Part shown: positions 1-9,904 of the stretch, piece after piece
How the letters are laid out: each line of letters begins with the position of its first letter
Position numbering within the stretch: the stretch's first letter is position 1
DNA from: Scolanthus callimorphus
Lineage: Eukaryota > Cnidaria > Anthozoa > Actiniaria > Edwardsiidae
Direction of reading: 5' to 3'
Assembly (NCBI GenBank): GCA_033964015.1
Contig: CM066915.1
Span: 15,044,372 to 15,108,371 of the forward strand
DNA length: 64,000 nucleotides
Made by a program: the position numbers and the translations under genes
Notes under the pieces: generated by a model
What the model saw: the letters and a program-made list of their open reading frames with translations, nothing else
Told to the model about the DNA's origin: nothing
The model's database searches: none

Positions 1-778
1 GTCTTCACAATGGCTGACGTCACAGGGTACTTGGCTGTACGTGCATTAGTTCCTGTCATGAGTTCACGTTGGTTTAACTGGACGCTAGGGGCTGGAGTCA
101 CGTGATACATGCGTAGGATAAAGTCCTCGATGACGATCTTTTCGGTACCTAACTCCGACATCAGACAGAAGGCCGTATCATGCATATCAAACTTGATTTT
201 CATCTCGGTGTTGTCCAGAAGGTAGCGTCCTGAGTGAAAGAGATCACCATGCACACTTTTTGCCCGGTTTTAGTACGAGCTGCACGTGCCGTGAGTCCAG
301 GATTCTTAGCAGCGCCTGTAGCTGCATGACTAACTTGGTCCATGGATCCACTGTCTTTTTTCCACATGGCACATTCCAGATACGATTCTTGAGCTTCTTT
401 AGGATAATTCAACAACGTCTCGATAAAGGCACGGTACGCATACGTGTCGGTTTGCAAGGTGACGGCTTGATCGTTCAATTTCACAGTCACTTGTTGGATC
501 ATCGAATGAAGAAAGTTGTTGACAGTTCCCACTTTAATGGTTGCTTCAATTGCTTCACCATCAGCTTTGGTGATCTTGGCCACGACACGGAAATGACTCT
601 TTTTCAAATCAATCATTGTAGGACCCCTACGAATAATGGACTGATAATACTTGGTCCCTTTGTCCGTGGGTGAATACTCAACGTATCGGCCTGATGTCAC
701 AGCCACGTCTGTTTGTGGTACCGTAAACAAGTCCATGCCTGGATTGGCAGCAGCAAGCGAAGCAGAATGAACACTCAT
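1..778 (-). pseudogene. Major capsid protein (double jelly roll, hexon-like), N-terminal part, frameshifted
   Basis: This is the N-terminal part of the Polinton major capsid protein, the family often labelled 'F54H12.2-like' in invertebrate genomes. It forms the icosahedral shell. The start at 778 gives a family-typical opening (residues near 15: MDLFTVPQTD), followed by a VEYSPTD segment and a first jelly-roll domain. The frame breaks at about 255-266 in a run of T on the plus strand. The matching frame then continues open to the window edge with typical capsid text (YLLDNTEMKIKFD), so the gene is longer than seen here. A TATA box lies about 70 bases upstream. One single-base change explains the break, which may be a real mutation or a sequencing error. 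The family assignment is confident; activity is not. Confidence 0.85.
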
Positions 779-847
779 GTTGACGAGGAGCTCTTGCCAG
801 TAGTTGAGGTGATGTCCAACTGATTAGAAGGCATGAATGTCCAAGTC

Positions 848-854
848 TTTTATA
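848..854 (-). promoter_or_regulatory. TATA box (TATAAAA) of the capsid gene
   Basis: The minus strand reads TATAAAA between the stop of the core-like ORF (860) and the capsid start codon (778). The 70-base spacing leaves room for a transcription start and a short leader. The same motif stands before three other transcription units of this element, which supports a real role. Confidence 0.6.
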
Positions 855-859
855 ACTCC

Positions 860-1249
860 TTAATCGAAAATGTCCTTGGTATGACGACGACGACGTTTAG
901 CAATTCCGGTGGTCTTAGGTTGACGACGACGACGTTTTAGGGGTTGACGAGCACCACCCACTTGTGGTTTACGTTTACGTAGGTAGTCTTTAAAACTAGG
1001 AAGTATGTGAGGAATAGCGTCTCTTCCTAGTGAACGTAATACACCTCCTACACCACCTATACCATAACCTAATTGTTCTGGCACAGGATACCCACGGAAT
1101 GGTCCATAACTTTGTTGTGGCACAGGATACCCACGGAATGGTCCATATCCTTGTTGTGGCACGGGACGTCCACGAAACACTCCTTTTCCCTTTTGAGACC
1201 CTAATGCACCACGAGCAATGTCCATCAAGAGATCGTTGTACCACACCAT
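860..1249 (-). CDS. Small arginine-rich virion core-like protein
   Basis: This 129-residue ORF lies between the penton and capsid genes, three bases after the penton stop. Residues about 28-58 contain three near copies of a PFRGYPVPxQ unit, which are also visible as DNA direct repeats. The C-terminal third is very basic, with two KRRRR/AKRRRR clusters near residues 103-123. Adenovirus-like elements often encode such a small basic protein that condenses DNA in the particle (pVII/pX type), and the position among structural genes fits that role. This is inference from composition and context; no sequence homology was established. The ORF is intact, unlike most of its neighbours. Confidence 0.6.
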   Translation of the reverse strand: MVWYNDLLMDIARGALGSQKGKGVFRGRPVPQQGYGPFRGYPVPQQSYGPFRGYPVPEQLGYGIGGVGGVLRSLGRDAIPHILPSFKDYLRKRKPQVGGARQPLKRRRRQPKTTGIAKRRRRHTKDIFD

Positions 1250-1252
1250 CTT

Positions 1253-2158
1253 CTAATAGGCAAATCGTACACGACGCAAATGTAGTGTTACCTGTACGGC
1301 GCCTGCTTGAAATGGCACGGTTTCGCCTGTGTCGTCGGTTATATGGATACGGATCTTGTTGATGATTTGAGTACGAAGTGGCAAGTAGTAAGGATTGAGA
1401 AAGTTTCGTTCCACAGGGAATCCAGGTTCTCCTCCAGGAACAAAGGTACGTAATAAATTGTTGGCGTCACTTCCCATCACAAAATGTGAGTCAACAATGT
1501 TCGTGTACACGTAAAAGCTTTGGAACGGGTGTATGTCTGCTCGTTCACGTACGCTGGACGTAAAGGTCTGTAATGCACCAGCGTCAAGGATGTATTCAAG
1601 CTTGTACCATTTTCCTTTGGATTCCTCAGTAACCTCAAACATACCAGCAAGACTATGGGGTTCCCCGACTTCAAGGTCAACGTATGATCCGGCTGAGCCA
1701 AATCCCAAAGCCATTGCTAATCGCCATCTCAGAGGCCAATGTGATCGTGGTCTTGTTCTCTTTGTAATTGTATTTGAATTCAATCCTATTGCGAATGGTT
1801 TCGCGTGGTCGCATTCTACGTTGTTGCTCATGTTTCTTAAATTTCACAACCACTTTATCTTCCACAATACAATATCTTCCAGCTTGGTGTACTTCCCTTT
1901 GGGTAACGTGTATTTTGTCCATATTGATGTAGGGTCTAACATGTGAACGGTTAGAAGCCATATGTCAAGATCTTCTTTTTGCAGCAAACTCCAGGTATGG
2001 GGATAGATGATGTTGGTAAGAGCCATTACCCATGATCCTTCGCGCAAATCGATAGGGTATTTGGTTCGTATGGTGTAATCCCGAATGGTGTTGTCGGGAA
2101 GGGCATCTTCAATAGCATTGCTTGCCAGCGTAATCACTTGGTCTGCTCGGTCAGACAT
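1253..2158 (-). pseudogene. Penton-like minor capsid protein (single jelly roll), two compensating frameshifts
   Basis: The N-terminal part (from 2158) has the typical Polinton penton opening: 'LPDNTIRDYTIRT', then 'YPIDLREGSWVMALTNIIYPHTW'-like text of the first strands. The C-terminal part, ending at 1253, closes with the family's usual 'IRIHITDDTGETVPF' and a 'VQVTLHLRRV' strand. The middle part sits in a different frame, from about 1860 down to about 1725, and includes 'FKYNYKENKTTITL'. The two shifts compensate each other, so the first and last parts share one frame. The protein caps the vertices of the capsid. Its place beside the core and capsid genes matches other Polintons. Confidence 0.82.
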
Positions 2159-2188
2159 CCTGAGGCAACTGATGTCTTTGTTGGTATA

Positions 2189-4032
2189 TCACACGATTTT
2201 ATGCACTTGCCTTGCTAGGATCCAACTGTCGTACTTGTCAGACCAGCCACGCCAATGGACCAAGTACTCTTCTTGACGTCCTTTTCCACGGCTCTTGACA
2301 ATTTTATCGATACGAAAGACATCTTTTTGTTCATCCATGCTGACTTTCTGCAATTCTTGCTCGTAAAATTGTCCTTCCAACAACGAACCGTCGTATTCGC
2401 GTAGTCGATACGCATAGGGGTCCCGTGCCGTCATCCGATAGGCAATCGTAAACACTTCTTCCGTCCAGTTGGGTAAATACCCTTTTGCAAACACGTGTTT
2501 GACTTTACTTATACGTACTAAATCGCCCACTTGAAATTTAGGTTTTAGCTTCTTCTTCTTAGCCTTGGTCTTCTGGTACAAGGTATGCCATACGTCTTGA
2601 GCATTGGCTAACGTGACGTCAGCAGGGGCACGACGAATGCTTCGATGATACGAATGATTGTAATTGTTCATTAGCTGCGGAAGCACGTCAATGTAACGTA
2701 CTGTCTCTTTGTAGGTGAACCATCGCCACATCCATGTTTTTAACGTATGATTAAATCGTTCGACGACGGAGGTTTGGTTTCGCTCTTGGTGGTAAAGTGA
2801 TGGACGTTTTTCGATTTGAGAAACGCTTGAAAGTTTCGATTTAAGAACTCGGACCCATCATCCGTCTGCAATTTCTCAGGCACACGACCTTCCTTGAATA
2901 TTTTCTGAAACGTCTTTATCAAACTGAGTCCCGTCTTGTTCTTCAAGGGTACTGCCCATGCGTACTTGCTTAAGGTATGAGTATACCTTTGCGCGAGAGA
3001 TGTCATTTTTTCGCGAAAAAAATCACTGTCGCGTCATTATTTACACTACAAGGGCCATTTATATATCGTTTTAAAGCTTATGGAACAGCCTTACTTACTA
3101 AGTGGTATATTTCTATGCAACGTTACTTTGATGGATTGTTTTCGTCGTTTTGTGCTTCACAGGAAAAGTACAAATTTTGGCTTTTGAAGAGCTCCTGCCA
3201 CTTCCAGTTAATGTCAAAAGCTCCAGATTTCCGCAAAATGTATTCCTTAGAGGGCGATCTGAAAAAAGGTGTGAGGGATTATTGATATTTTACGTATTTG
3301 CGGAAATATCACGTAAAACAGATTGAAAATCGATATTTTTGGCAATGCTAACACAAAAATTAGTATAAAAATTTGTTTTGAAAGGAAAATCAAAAATCCC
3401 GCACACCTTTTTTTTAGATCGCCTTCTAAAGAATAGATTTTGCTTAAATTTGGAGCTGAGTAATTTAATTGGAAGAAGCTGGAACGTTTTAAAGAAAGTC
3501 GGTACATTTTTCCTTGGGGCTAAAAAAAGATATGTTCATGTACAATATAATGAGAACAAAATTGTTCATCAGATAGACCAACCTTTTAGCTTTAAAATGA
3601 TATATGAACGACGGCTGTGGTGTAAATTGTGACGCGATGCGAATTTTTTTCCCGCGACACCCCTCAAAGGTATACTCATACCTTAACACGTCAATGACGG
3701 TTAAAATGTAGTAGTAGCCATTATTTTTGGTTCTGTACGCTTGCATGTCACATAAATCCGCTTGCCATTGTTCGTCGATACCTTGGACGACCACACGATT
3801 GCGTGGAAAACGACGACGGTACGGTTTATGGAGTGTATATGACGGTTGAGACCGTATCCAAGCTAAGACTGTGCTCTTTTTTTATGCCTTTTGAGCGCAT
3901 AGCCCTTGCCAGTTTGGCAACACCGCCCAAAGCAGCAACATTGTTTGGGTCGTAATAGGCTTGCTGGAGTAGACGTTCGATATTATTCTTCTTCTGCTGT
4001 GCTACGGTCTGCTTGGGTTTCGTGGGTGCCAT
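2189..4032 (-). pseudogene. Polinton integrase (DDE) with C-terminal chromodomain, frameshifted and split by a MITE
   Basis: This is a retrovirus-type integrase of the Polinton class. The N-terminal helical part (start 4032) contains the family-typical 'YYDPNNVAALGGVAKLARA'. The catalytic core begins near 3794 with 'QADLCDMQAYR' holding the first Asp. The second Asp lies in 'TDDGSEF' near 2860. The Glu region follows in another frame near 2757. The end (2189-2330) is a chromodomain with 'EYLVHWRGWSDKYDSW', which in this class guides integration to chromatin. Frameshifts lie near 3865-3885 and 2755-2770, and a 709-base MITE with TTAA duplications interrupts the core at 2974-3682. The MITE proves this copy stopped being mobile by its own integrase. 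Confidence 0.9.
2974..3682. mobile_element. TTAA-flanked MITE inside the integrase gene
   Basis: A 709-base insertion is bounded by TTAA at 2970-2973 and 3683-3686. Its ends are a perfect 18-base inverted repeat, GGTATGAGTATACCTTTG. Subterminal sequences on both sides share a GTCGCG...GACGCGA-type motif. It has no long ORF. A TTAA target and short TIRs beginning with GG are hallmarks of piggyBac-type transposition, so it is probably non-autonomous and mobilised in trans. The integrase reading resumes on the far side of the insertion. It resembles the MITEs at 54,749 and 56,022 in the internal TTTTAGCTTTAAAATGATAT segment and the GACACCCCTCA end region. Confidence 0.88.
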
Positions 4033-4183
4033 CGACTACAACAATACGACCACCACAACACGCTAGCATACAACGTATACGTTTCAATAAGTTACGGCAC
4101 GTTAGTATGGGAAGGTCTTTAAAACATACCATCCTTAGCGGTGTTCAACACCAAATGATCAGTCCAATGCTGGGTCATCCCCC

Positions 4184-4189
4184 TTTATA
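4184..4189 (-). promoter_or_regulatory. TATA box upstream of the integrase gene
   Basis: The minus strand reads CTATAAAGGGGG here, about 150 bases before the integrase start at 4032. It resembles the other TATA boxes of this element. The leader would be longer than for the capsid gene, so the assignment is tentative. Confidence 0.45.
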
Positions 4190-4222
4190 GACAAAATCAC
4201 ACTATTTGGGTTTGATAAGTTC

Positions 4223-4228
4223 TTTATT
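4223..4228 (-). terminator. Polyadenylation signal AATAAA for the polymerase gene
   Basis: The minus strand reads AATAAA about 100 bases after the DNA polymerase stop codon at 4327 and just before the integrase promoter region. This is where the upstream transcript should end. Confidence 0.5.
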
Positions 4229-4263
4229 ACATAACTTTATATTTACACTGCTTATCAAAAGTG

Positions 4264-4392
4264 TTAAAGTCCATAATACCCATAAGGGTACACGTTTGTT
4301 GTACACGAAGGGTTGCTTAACAAAGTTCAAAGTCCATAATGTCCATAAGGGTAAGTGTACATGCCACGTCGTACACGTTTGTTGTACACAAC
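4264..4392 (-). repeat. Direct duplication of the end of the polymerase gene
   Basis: The motif AAAGTCCATAAT.CCCATAAGGG followed by ACACGTTTGTTGTACAC occurs at 4264-4303 and again at 4329-4390. The second copy, which carries about 22 extra bases, encodes the polymerase C-terminus; the first lies after the stop codon. It is a small tandem duplication that leaves a partial extra C-terminus in the 3' untranslated region. Confidence 0.6.
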
Positions 4393-7300
4393 CTTGAAGG
4401 ACTTGGTTTCTGATACGGTATGCAACGTACGGGTCGTCACATTGTGTCGAATGGCGTGGGGATTGGTCACTTGACGCACAGGATCGCCATGACCCTCCAA
4501 AAGTTCCACCATGCTATCCAAATTCACTGTTTCTGTGGTACGTAGATTCATGCGTAGTCCTTTGACTTTGCACACGGTCTTGCCATGGTTGGTCTTGTAC
4601 CCATAACTCTTGGGTCCTGTGGCCACATAGTGCACGATGTGTTCTTCTGGATCGAGTTCGCTGGTCAGTTCTCCCAAGTAATCGCCAAGTGGTGGTTTCC
4701 ATTGACCAGGACGCCACGTAAAGATAACACTGTCTGTATCGTGGTACAAACATCGGTCCCCCAAACCATCCATGACGTCATACAACTTGAGACGCGCATA
4801 CGCTGTGGTGTAAGCAGCAAAGACAACGTTGGTGTGTGCTTTCGTCTTCAGAAAATTCTCTGCCATCTTGTAGTGAATCTGGACCATTTCCTCGTTCACG
4901 ATCAACACATCACTCACTTCGATGCTGTCGTCCGTCATCAGATCGAAGATCTTCTCTGGACTTTTCACGTACTCGGTACATCTCCGATTCGATTGCTCGC
5001 CAAATTTTCCCCACATGCAATTCAGAAACATTTTGGCAACAGAGCGGAGACCTGGATTCTTCTCGATACGCTCACGATCCAATCGAATGCCTTGATGTTC
5101 TTCGTACTGTTCCACGTACCGTACCTTGTCTTCTTCCGTCTCGCACCAACTTGGCCATCCTGAAGCTTCTTGCTTGTACTTGAGAAACGTCTTGATGTAC
5201 TCTTCGAACAAGCGTTCCCATTGAGCCCAGTGCCACACCTCATACCCTTTCATCACTTTATACCCTTTCTCCAGAGCTTTGAACAGTTCCACGTGCGTCC
5301 ACGTCCCGGTAAAAGCGCATGGATGAACTTGGTTCTCTTCTTGAGCACAGGTGTGACACAAGGGAAACATTAGCTTGTCGTTGATGCGTACGGGAAGCAC
5401 TGGGAAGTAAACATCCTTGGGTGGAAGGACACGTACTTTCATCAATCCGCGATAGAGGTGCAGGTCTTGTTGGATCTTTCACCAGAACTTCTGGATGTCC
5501 CACAGGGTACTCACACGAGACATTCACGTACGGGTACAACGACGTGAAATCGTAATAGTGGAGTTGCTCGTCATCCTTGGCTTCGCATCGTAAACGGATC
5601 GCATTGGTACGTCCACCAAAGAAACTGTCTCGGGGTTCCAAGGGCTTGCACTTCTCCATGTCACCAACCATCGCTTGTATCCTAGGAGTTGCTGTCAGTT
5701 CACGATTAAACTCACATTCCCACACTTCCACGAGGTGGTAACCAGCCCGAGTAATAAAGGTGCGCACGTTGCACGTGTCATGGTAGAGATCACCCATAGT
5801 AGTGCCAGAGAAAGGATTCCTCGTGTCCTCCGTGTAGCACTTGGGACATCCGTGATAGAGACATCCATGGTATTGGTACACGGTATGAGTACTCTCGGCA
5901 TACCCGTCGACCTTGTACCGTCCCACCTTGAATTCCCCTTCGCTCGTACCAGCGTGACGAATGTGCACTTCATCAATGATGTGCCTGTACTCGAGCCACT
6001 GCAATGCTTTGAGCGAGTGCACGTCGCGTCCACGGTATCCTTGAGCAGGAATCACAGCAACGGTGTTGGCCTTGAGAAATTTGGTGCGCAAAATACGACT
6101 GCATAACGATGCAATGGTAACCGACGTGTGAAACGGATGGACGTTACCCGTTGCCATGGTAAACTTGTCAAAGGCCAACACAGCTTTCTTCAGCACTTCA
6201 ACGTCTTGATGACAATAAGACGCCAGTTCTTCTTGGAAATTAAAAACGGCCCCACGTGCGACTTCGTTCTCGTACCACGTGCTTAACGCATCAGCATCTT
6301 TCTTCGTCATGTTTTCAATACCATAATACTTGAGATCAGGCATAGCTCCCACGTACGTTTGGTTCTCTGGGGTGTCGAAGAAATGTGGAAAGTCGCCTTT
6401 GCGAACCTCTTGATCAAATCCCATAGCTTTGGGAAGTTGACGCAATGCCATCTGGAGGTAATTCAACGTGCACTTCATACTGATCTTGTGATCTGGTAGT
6501 CCGAGCATCATGATCTTTCCTCCGTTAAAAATAACAGTAGGCTTGAATGCATTCTTGAACAAGTACTCCAAGATAGGATAGGAATCATACCCTTTAAAGT
6601 TGTGGGCGAAACACGTGTATCCTGCATTGCTTTCACCAAGCAACCATTGACAAAACTCGTCCAGTGCTTGTTCCTCTTGGAAACCACGTTTACGCAATCC
6701 GCACGTGTCACAGTATGGATGTGAGTCTAAGGGAAGATCACGACAGTTCTCACACAGTTTCTGGACACCAAAAAAAATTGACCCGATGTTGCGTGCCCAT
6801 GGGTTGCGCCTCAAAATCAAAGATGATAAGCCGCAATTGATCTTCCTCCTCCTCGTTCTTCTTCCGTCCGGTCACGGCTGCTGCTCCTATGGGAACATAA
6901 CATAAGTGATCCTTGTCGACCATCTTTTTGCAGACGTGACACACGTATTCACCACACTTGTGAGGCTTGCCTTGCCGTTTCTTGTCTAAGACATCCACTC
7001 TCGTAAGACATTCTTCACACTTGTGTATCTTTTGACACTGCGACCATTCCTTTTGATTATTTGCGGGACCATGCTTTTTCACGCGACGATGGTTGTCAAA
7101 ACATTGTTGGGTACGGAAGTAACGGCGACAGTCGGTACAATGTTGCCAGTTCCATCGTATGGTATCATCTTCTGGTGGACTCGGGGGAGAACAGTTCTCT
7201 TCACCACAAGCACGACATCGGATAATGCATTTGTGCGTGTCTGGATTTGAGTAGCCTTTGGTACATATGATACAGAAGTGGTTTCTTCCCAGGAGACCAT

Positions 7301-7526
7301 TCATTTTAGTGATAAAATGGTAATGGCTTCCTTCAAGGTACAAGTACAAATGATATTTAGGATCCTCCTCCAAAGCACCTTGCCAAATAATACCATCCAT
7401 ATATTCTCTGGACACGACGTAGAGCTTAATCCCTTGTGGAGCCAAATACTTTTGGAACTTTTTCAGTTCTTCAATACCGCACTCTCCTTCAGGGACGCCA
7501 GCTTGGTGATGGTTGATTGTCAACAT
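4327..7526 (-). pseudogene. Protein-primed DNA polymerase family B, two frameshifts
   Basis: This replicates the element's linear genome using a protein primer. The N-terminal 230 residues are rich in CxxC pairs (for example CIICTKGY, CRACGEENC, HKCEEC, CHVCKKM), suggesting zinc fingers. Exonuclease motifs follow: FDFEA (ExoI), FAHNFKGYDSYP (ExoII) and YCHQDVEVL (ExoIII). Polymerase motifs are YYDFTSLYPYVN (A), KMFLNCMWGKFGE (B) and YHDTDSVIF (C), so every catalytic Asp is present. Frames change near 6770-6800, after ExoI, and near 5450-5460, after motif A; each is a single-base step. The start at 7526 is the first Met in frame. The gene may begin further upstream, since a long acidic ORF precedes it in another frame. 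Identity is certain; integrity depends on whether the frameshifts are real. Confidence 0.92.
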
Positions 7527-7570
7527 CTTGGGGCGGCGACGGTGGTGGTGATGGCACTGGTGTTTGTGGT

Positions 7571-8013
7571 CTATTCGGAAATGTTTGCCGTCATTTCCGA
7601 ATACTGTTGGTATAGCTCTTCAAAACTTTTTGTCATATCAACATCGTCTTGCATCATCCAAGCGATAAAATCATCAACAAATCCTTCCTCTACTACTTCC
7701 ACTTGTGGCGACGACGTTGGATGTGACGACGGTTGGTCATTCAAATGCCGCTCAAAGAGCTCTTCAACACTTTCTGCCATATCTACGTCACCATCCTCTT
7801 TTAGAATCCAATCGAGGAACTCATTAGTAGGAAGCTCTGGTGACGGTGGTGGTGGTGATGGTGGTGGTGGTGATTGATCAATGAATTCTCCCAACTCAAA
7901 TTGTTCCATCCAAGTAGGTTGTAGTTCCTCGATCAAATCATACAATTCTCTCTGTTCTCCTTCCAACAAATCTCCCAGAGATGTTTCTTGTTGTTGTTGT
8001 TCTCTCGCCGCCA

Positions 8014-8046
<33 letters not shown>

Positions 8047-8071
8047 CTTCTTCTTCTATCACTTTCTTCAA
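7571..8071 (-). CDS. Acidic glutamate-rich protein upstream of the polymerase, function unknown
   Basis: This 166-residue ORF opens with MKKVIE and a run of about 13 glutamates encoded by a TCT/TTC microsatellite on the plus strand. It has two similar acidic modules (FLDWILKEDGDVDMAESVEELFERH and FIAWMMQDDVDMTKSFEELYQQ) separated by proline-serine linkers. The repeated module, W-I/M-x4-DVDM-x-(E/K)S-(V/F)EEL, is direct evidence of internal duplication. It ends 45 bases before the first Met of the polymerase and uses a TATA box 58 bases upstream. It could be a separate early protein or the N-terminal part of the polymerase. I do not recognise a family. The microsatellite makes length variation likely. 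Confidence 0.6.
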
Positions 8072-8711
8072 TATTCGAAGTGCATCGGCGAGCAGAGGAC
8101 GACTGTGATCTCAACCTGAACTCACGCCTTTTATAATAGTGGGATGACGTCATCGGATCGAAATCCCTGTAATTTGATTGGTGCGTTAAGCACGCATTCT
8201 GATTGGCTGAAATCCAAATTCTGGCCTTCTGATTAGTGGATTTCGATCCGCTGATAAATTGACCTTTGGACTCTGATGACCTTTGGACTTTGACCTTTGG
8301 ACTCGAAATCCCTGTAATTTGACACTAGCACTTTCTACACTAGCAAATTGACCTTTGGACTTTGACCTTTGACCGATGGTAAAATGACCTTTGGACTCTG
8401 ATAACCTTCGATGACCTTGATCGTGTTGCCTCGGACGTCCGCATCAAAATTCTCAAATGTGATTGGTGGATTTCGATCCGCTGATAAATTGACCTTTGGA
8501 CTTTGACCTTTCGACTTTGGACTTTGACCTTTGGACTCGAAATCCCTGTAATTTGATTGGTGCGTTAAGCACGCAATCTGATTGGCTAAAATCCAAATTC
8601 CAGCCTTTTGATTGGTGGATTCGATCCGCTGACATCATCCAAAAAAGTATATAAAGGGGAAATTTGACGAATTCAGTTCAGTTCTGGAGCTGACATCGGC
8701 AAGTGAAGATC
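8072..8711. promoter_or_regulatory. Bidirectional promoter with repeated DR1/HNF4-type motifs
   Basis: This region divides minus-strand replication genes from plus-strand accessory genes. It holds a TATA box on each side: TATAAAA at 8129-8135 (minus) and TATATAAA at 8648-8655 (plus). A CRE palindrome TGACGTCA lies at 8145-8152. Several ATTGG (inverted CCAAT) boxes are present, and a roughly 90-base segment is duplicated (about 8160-8258 and 8539-8627). TGGACTTTGACC occurs exactly at 8284, 8356, 8497 and 8518, with more near copies of TGACCTTTGGACT. Its complement GGTCAAAGTCCA matches the known HNF4-type DR1 site. Whether host nuclear receptors bind here is inference. Confidence 0.7.
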
Positions 8712-9106
8712 ATGAGTGACAACAAGGAATCCGAAGAAGCTTCAGAACTTTGTTGTGTTATTTGTTTAGCAAAAAAGGAGAAGAAGAAAAAGATGGCGAC
8801 AACAAACTCGAAGTTATGGAATGCTGTCATAATCAATGTCATCTACGATGCTTGACACAATGGCATCAACGACAACAACATGAAACCACATGCCCTCATT
8901 GTAGACGTATACAGCACCGAAGAGGAGATCCACCAACGCAACCACCATCACCTCCCTCGTCACCGTTCGAAGGTAGGAATGCTACAGATGATGAGGATGA
9001 TGACGAGCAGCATTCCTCTGACGTTGTGATACGGACGTACCATTCCTCCGCCGTTCCAATCCATTCCTCCAATCGAACCTATCGAACCTACACGATTTTT
9101 ACTTGA
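8712..9106 (+). pseudogene. RING-H2 finger protein (putative E3 ubiquitin ligase), one frameshift
   Basis: The first ATG after the TATA box is at 8712 and opens MSDNKESEEASELCCVICLA. The CxxC pair is the first half of a RING. The second half lies in another frame and reads MECCHNQCHLRCLTQWH, then TCPHCR. Together these give a C-x2-C, C-x-H, H-x2-C, C-x2-C pattern typical of RING-H2 ubiquitin ligases. The switch falls in the A-rich stretch at about 8770-8800, a likely place for an indel or sequencing error. The C-terminus is proline-rich and then acidic, with an RNATDDEDDD segment that recurs at 9463. Many large DNA viruses carry RING proteins that redirect host ubiquitination; that role here is inferred. 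Confidence 0.7.
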
Positions 9107-9187
9107 AGATAGTCGTCAAAGACGTAGTTATCACCTGTTCAGTTTATTTCGTTCAGAAGCAGTCCCTTTCTAACCGTTCTGCTACAA

Positions 9188-9445
9188 ATGGACGCAAGAG
9201 GATTGTGGTCGCAATTTTCAGCAGGGGAACTGTTGAATAGATTTCGTGAGGATGGAGTTGAAATATACGATGAAAAATACGCCATCTCGTTACCTGTATA
9301 CACCGATGGTAGACGATGGCCACGATATTTTTTAAAAGTGACTCATGTTACAATCCCTGTGACAACTGAATGCCCAACAGGGACTGTCATCTATACAGAT
9401 GTACAACCAGAATCCGAATGGTTAATCACATTTGATGCCATCTGA
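9188..9445 (+). CDS. Accessory protein, copy 1 of a paralogous pair, unknown function
   Basis: This 85-residue ORF has no recognised domain. It shares an ordered set of residues with the ORF at 9614: RFR.DG..(I/V)Y, an IS(L/F).V strand, RYFLKVTHVTIPVT against HYYKVLQVIIPVT, then (V)IYT and ESEW against ATEW. Alternating hydrophobic residues suggest a small beta-rich fold. It lies after the RING gene on the plus strand and probably shares its transcript. No separate TATA box was seen. The start at 9188 is the first Met and precedes the conserved core by 18 residues. Confidence 0.55.
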   Translation: MDARGLWSQFSAGELLNRFREDGVEIYDEKYAISLPVYTDGRRWPRYFLKVTHVTIPVTTECPTGTVIYTDVQPESEWLITFDAI

Positions 9446-9613
9446 TGAACTCTGTTTCTCCGTAGGTAGGAATGCTACGGATGATGATGACTATTCTACT
9501 GATTATATTCGTAGTGAAGATGATGATGATGATGATGAACCTCCACCATTTATACTCGGGATGATCGATGAAATAATGATCTTGATGAACTCTTCGATTT
9601 TGTTCCTTCACAA

Positions 9614-9904
9614 ATGAGAAACTGTCCGTTTCTTTTAACTCTGCTACGCACAGGAAAAAGAAGTTTATGGTATACATTTACCACTAGTATACTGAGGGAA
9701 AGATTTCGTAACGATGGGATTTTAGTCTATGGCGATAACACCATCTCCTTTCGTGTACACCGTTATGATGGACAATATCAACGACATTATTATAAAGTAC
9801 TTCAGGTCATAATCCCTGTGACAAGTCTACGTCTACGACATGGGCCTATCTATACGAGTGCACTACCAGCAACCGAATGGGGTATCAGAATTGAACCTAT
9901 GTGA
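9614..9904 (+). CDS. Accessory protein, copy 2 of the paralogous pair
   Basis: This 96-residue ORF is homologous to the ORF at 9188, as judged by the shared RFR-DG, YKV..VIIPVT and IYTSALPATEW blocks. It ends in a TGA at 9902-9904. The same frame then stays open to 10096 and ends in a basic tail, described separately. The first 20 residues differ from copy 1. No domain is recognised. The conservation of two diverged copies suggests the protein was useful to the element when active. Confidence 0.55.
   Translation: MRNCPFLLTLLRTGKRSLWYTFTTSILRERFRNDGILVYGDNTISFRVHRYDGQYQRHYYKVLQVIIPVTSLRLRHGPIYTSALPATEWGIRIEPM

Noticed and set aside
6705..7877. Plus-strand ORFs of 199 and 66 codons opposite the DNA polymerase
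   Set aside because: They lie antisense to zinc-finger and exonuclease motifs that are clearly conserved on the minus strand.
7571..8108. Plus-strand serine-rich ORF over the acidic gene
   Set aside because: It is the antisense shadow of the poly-glutamate microsatellite and the acidic modules. It has no promoter on that side.
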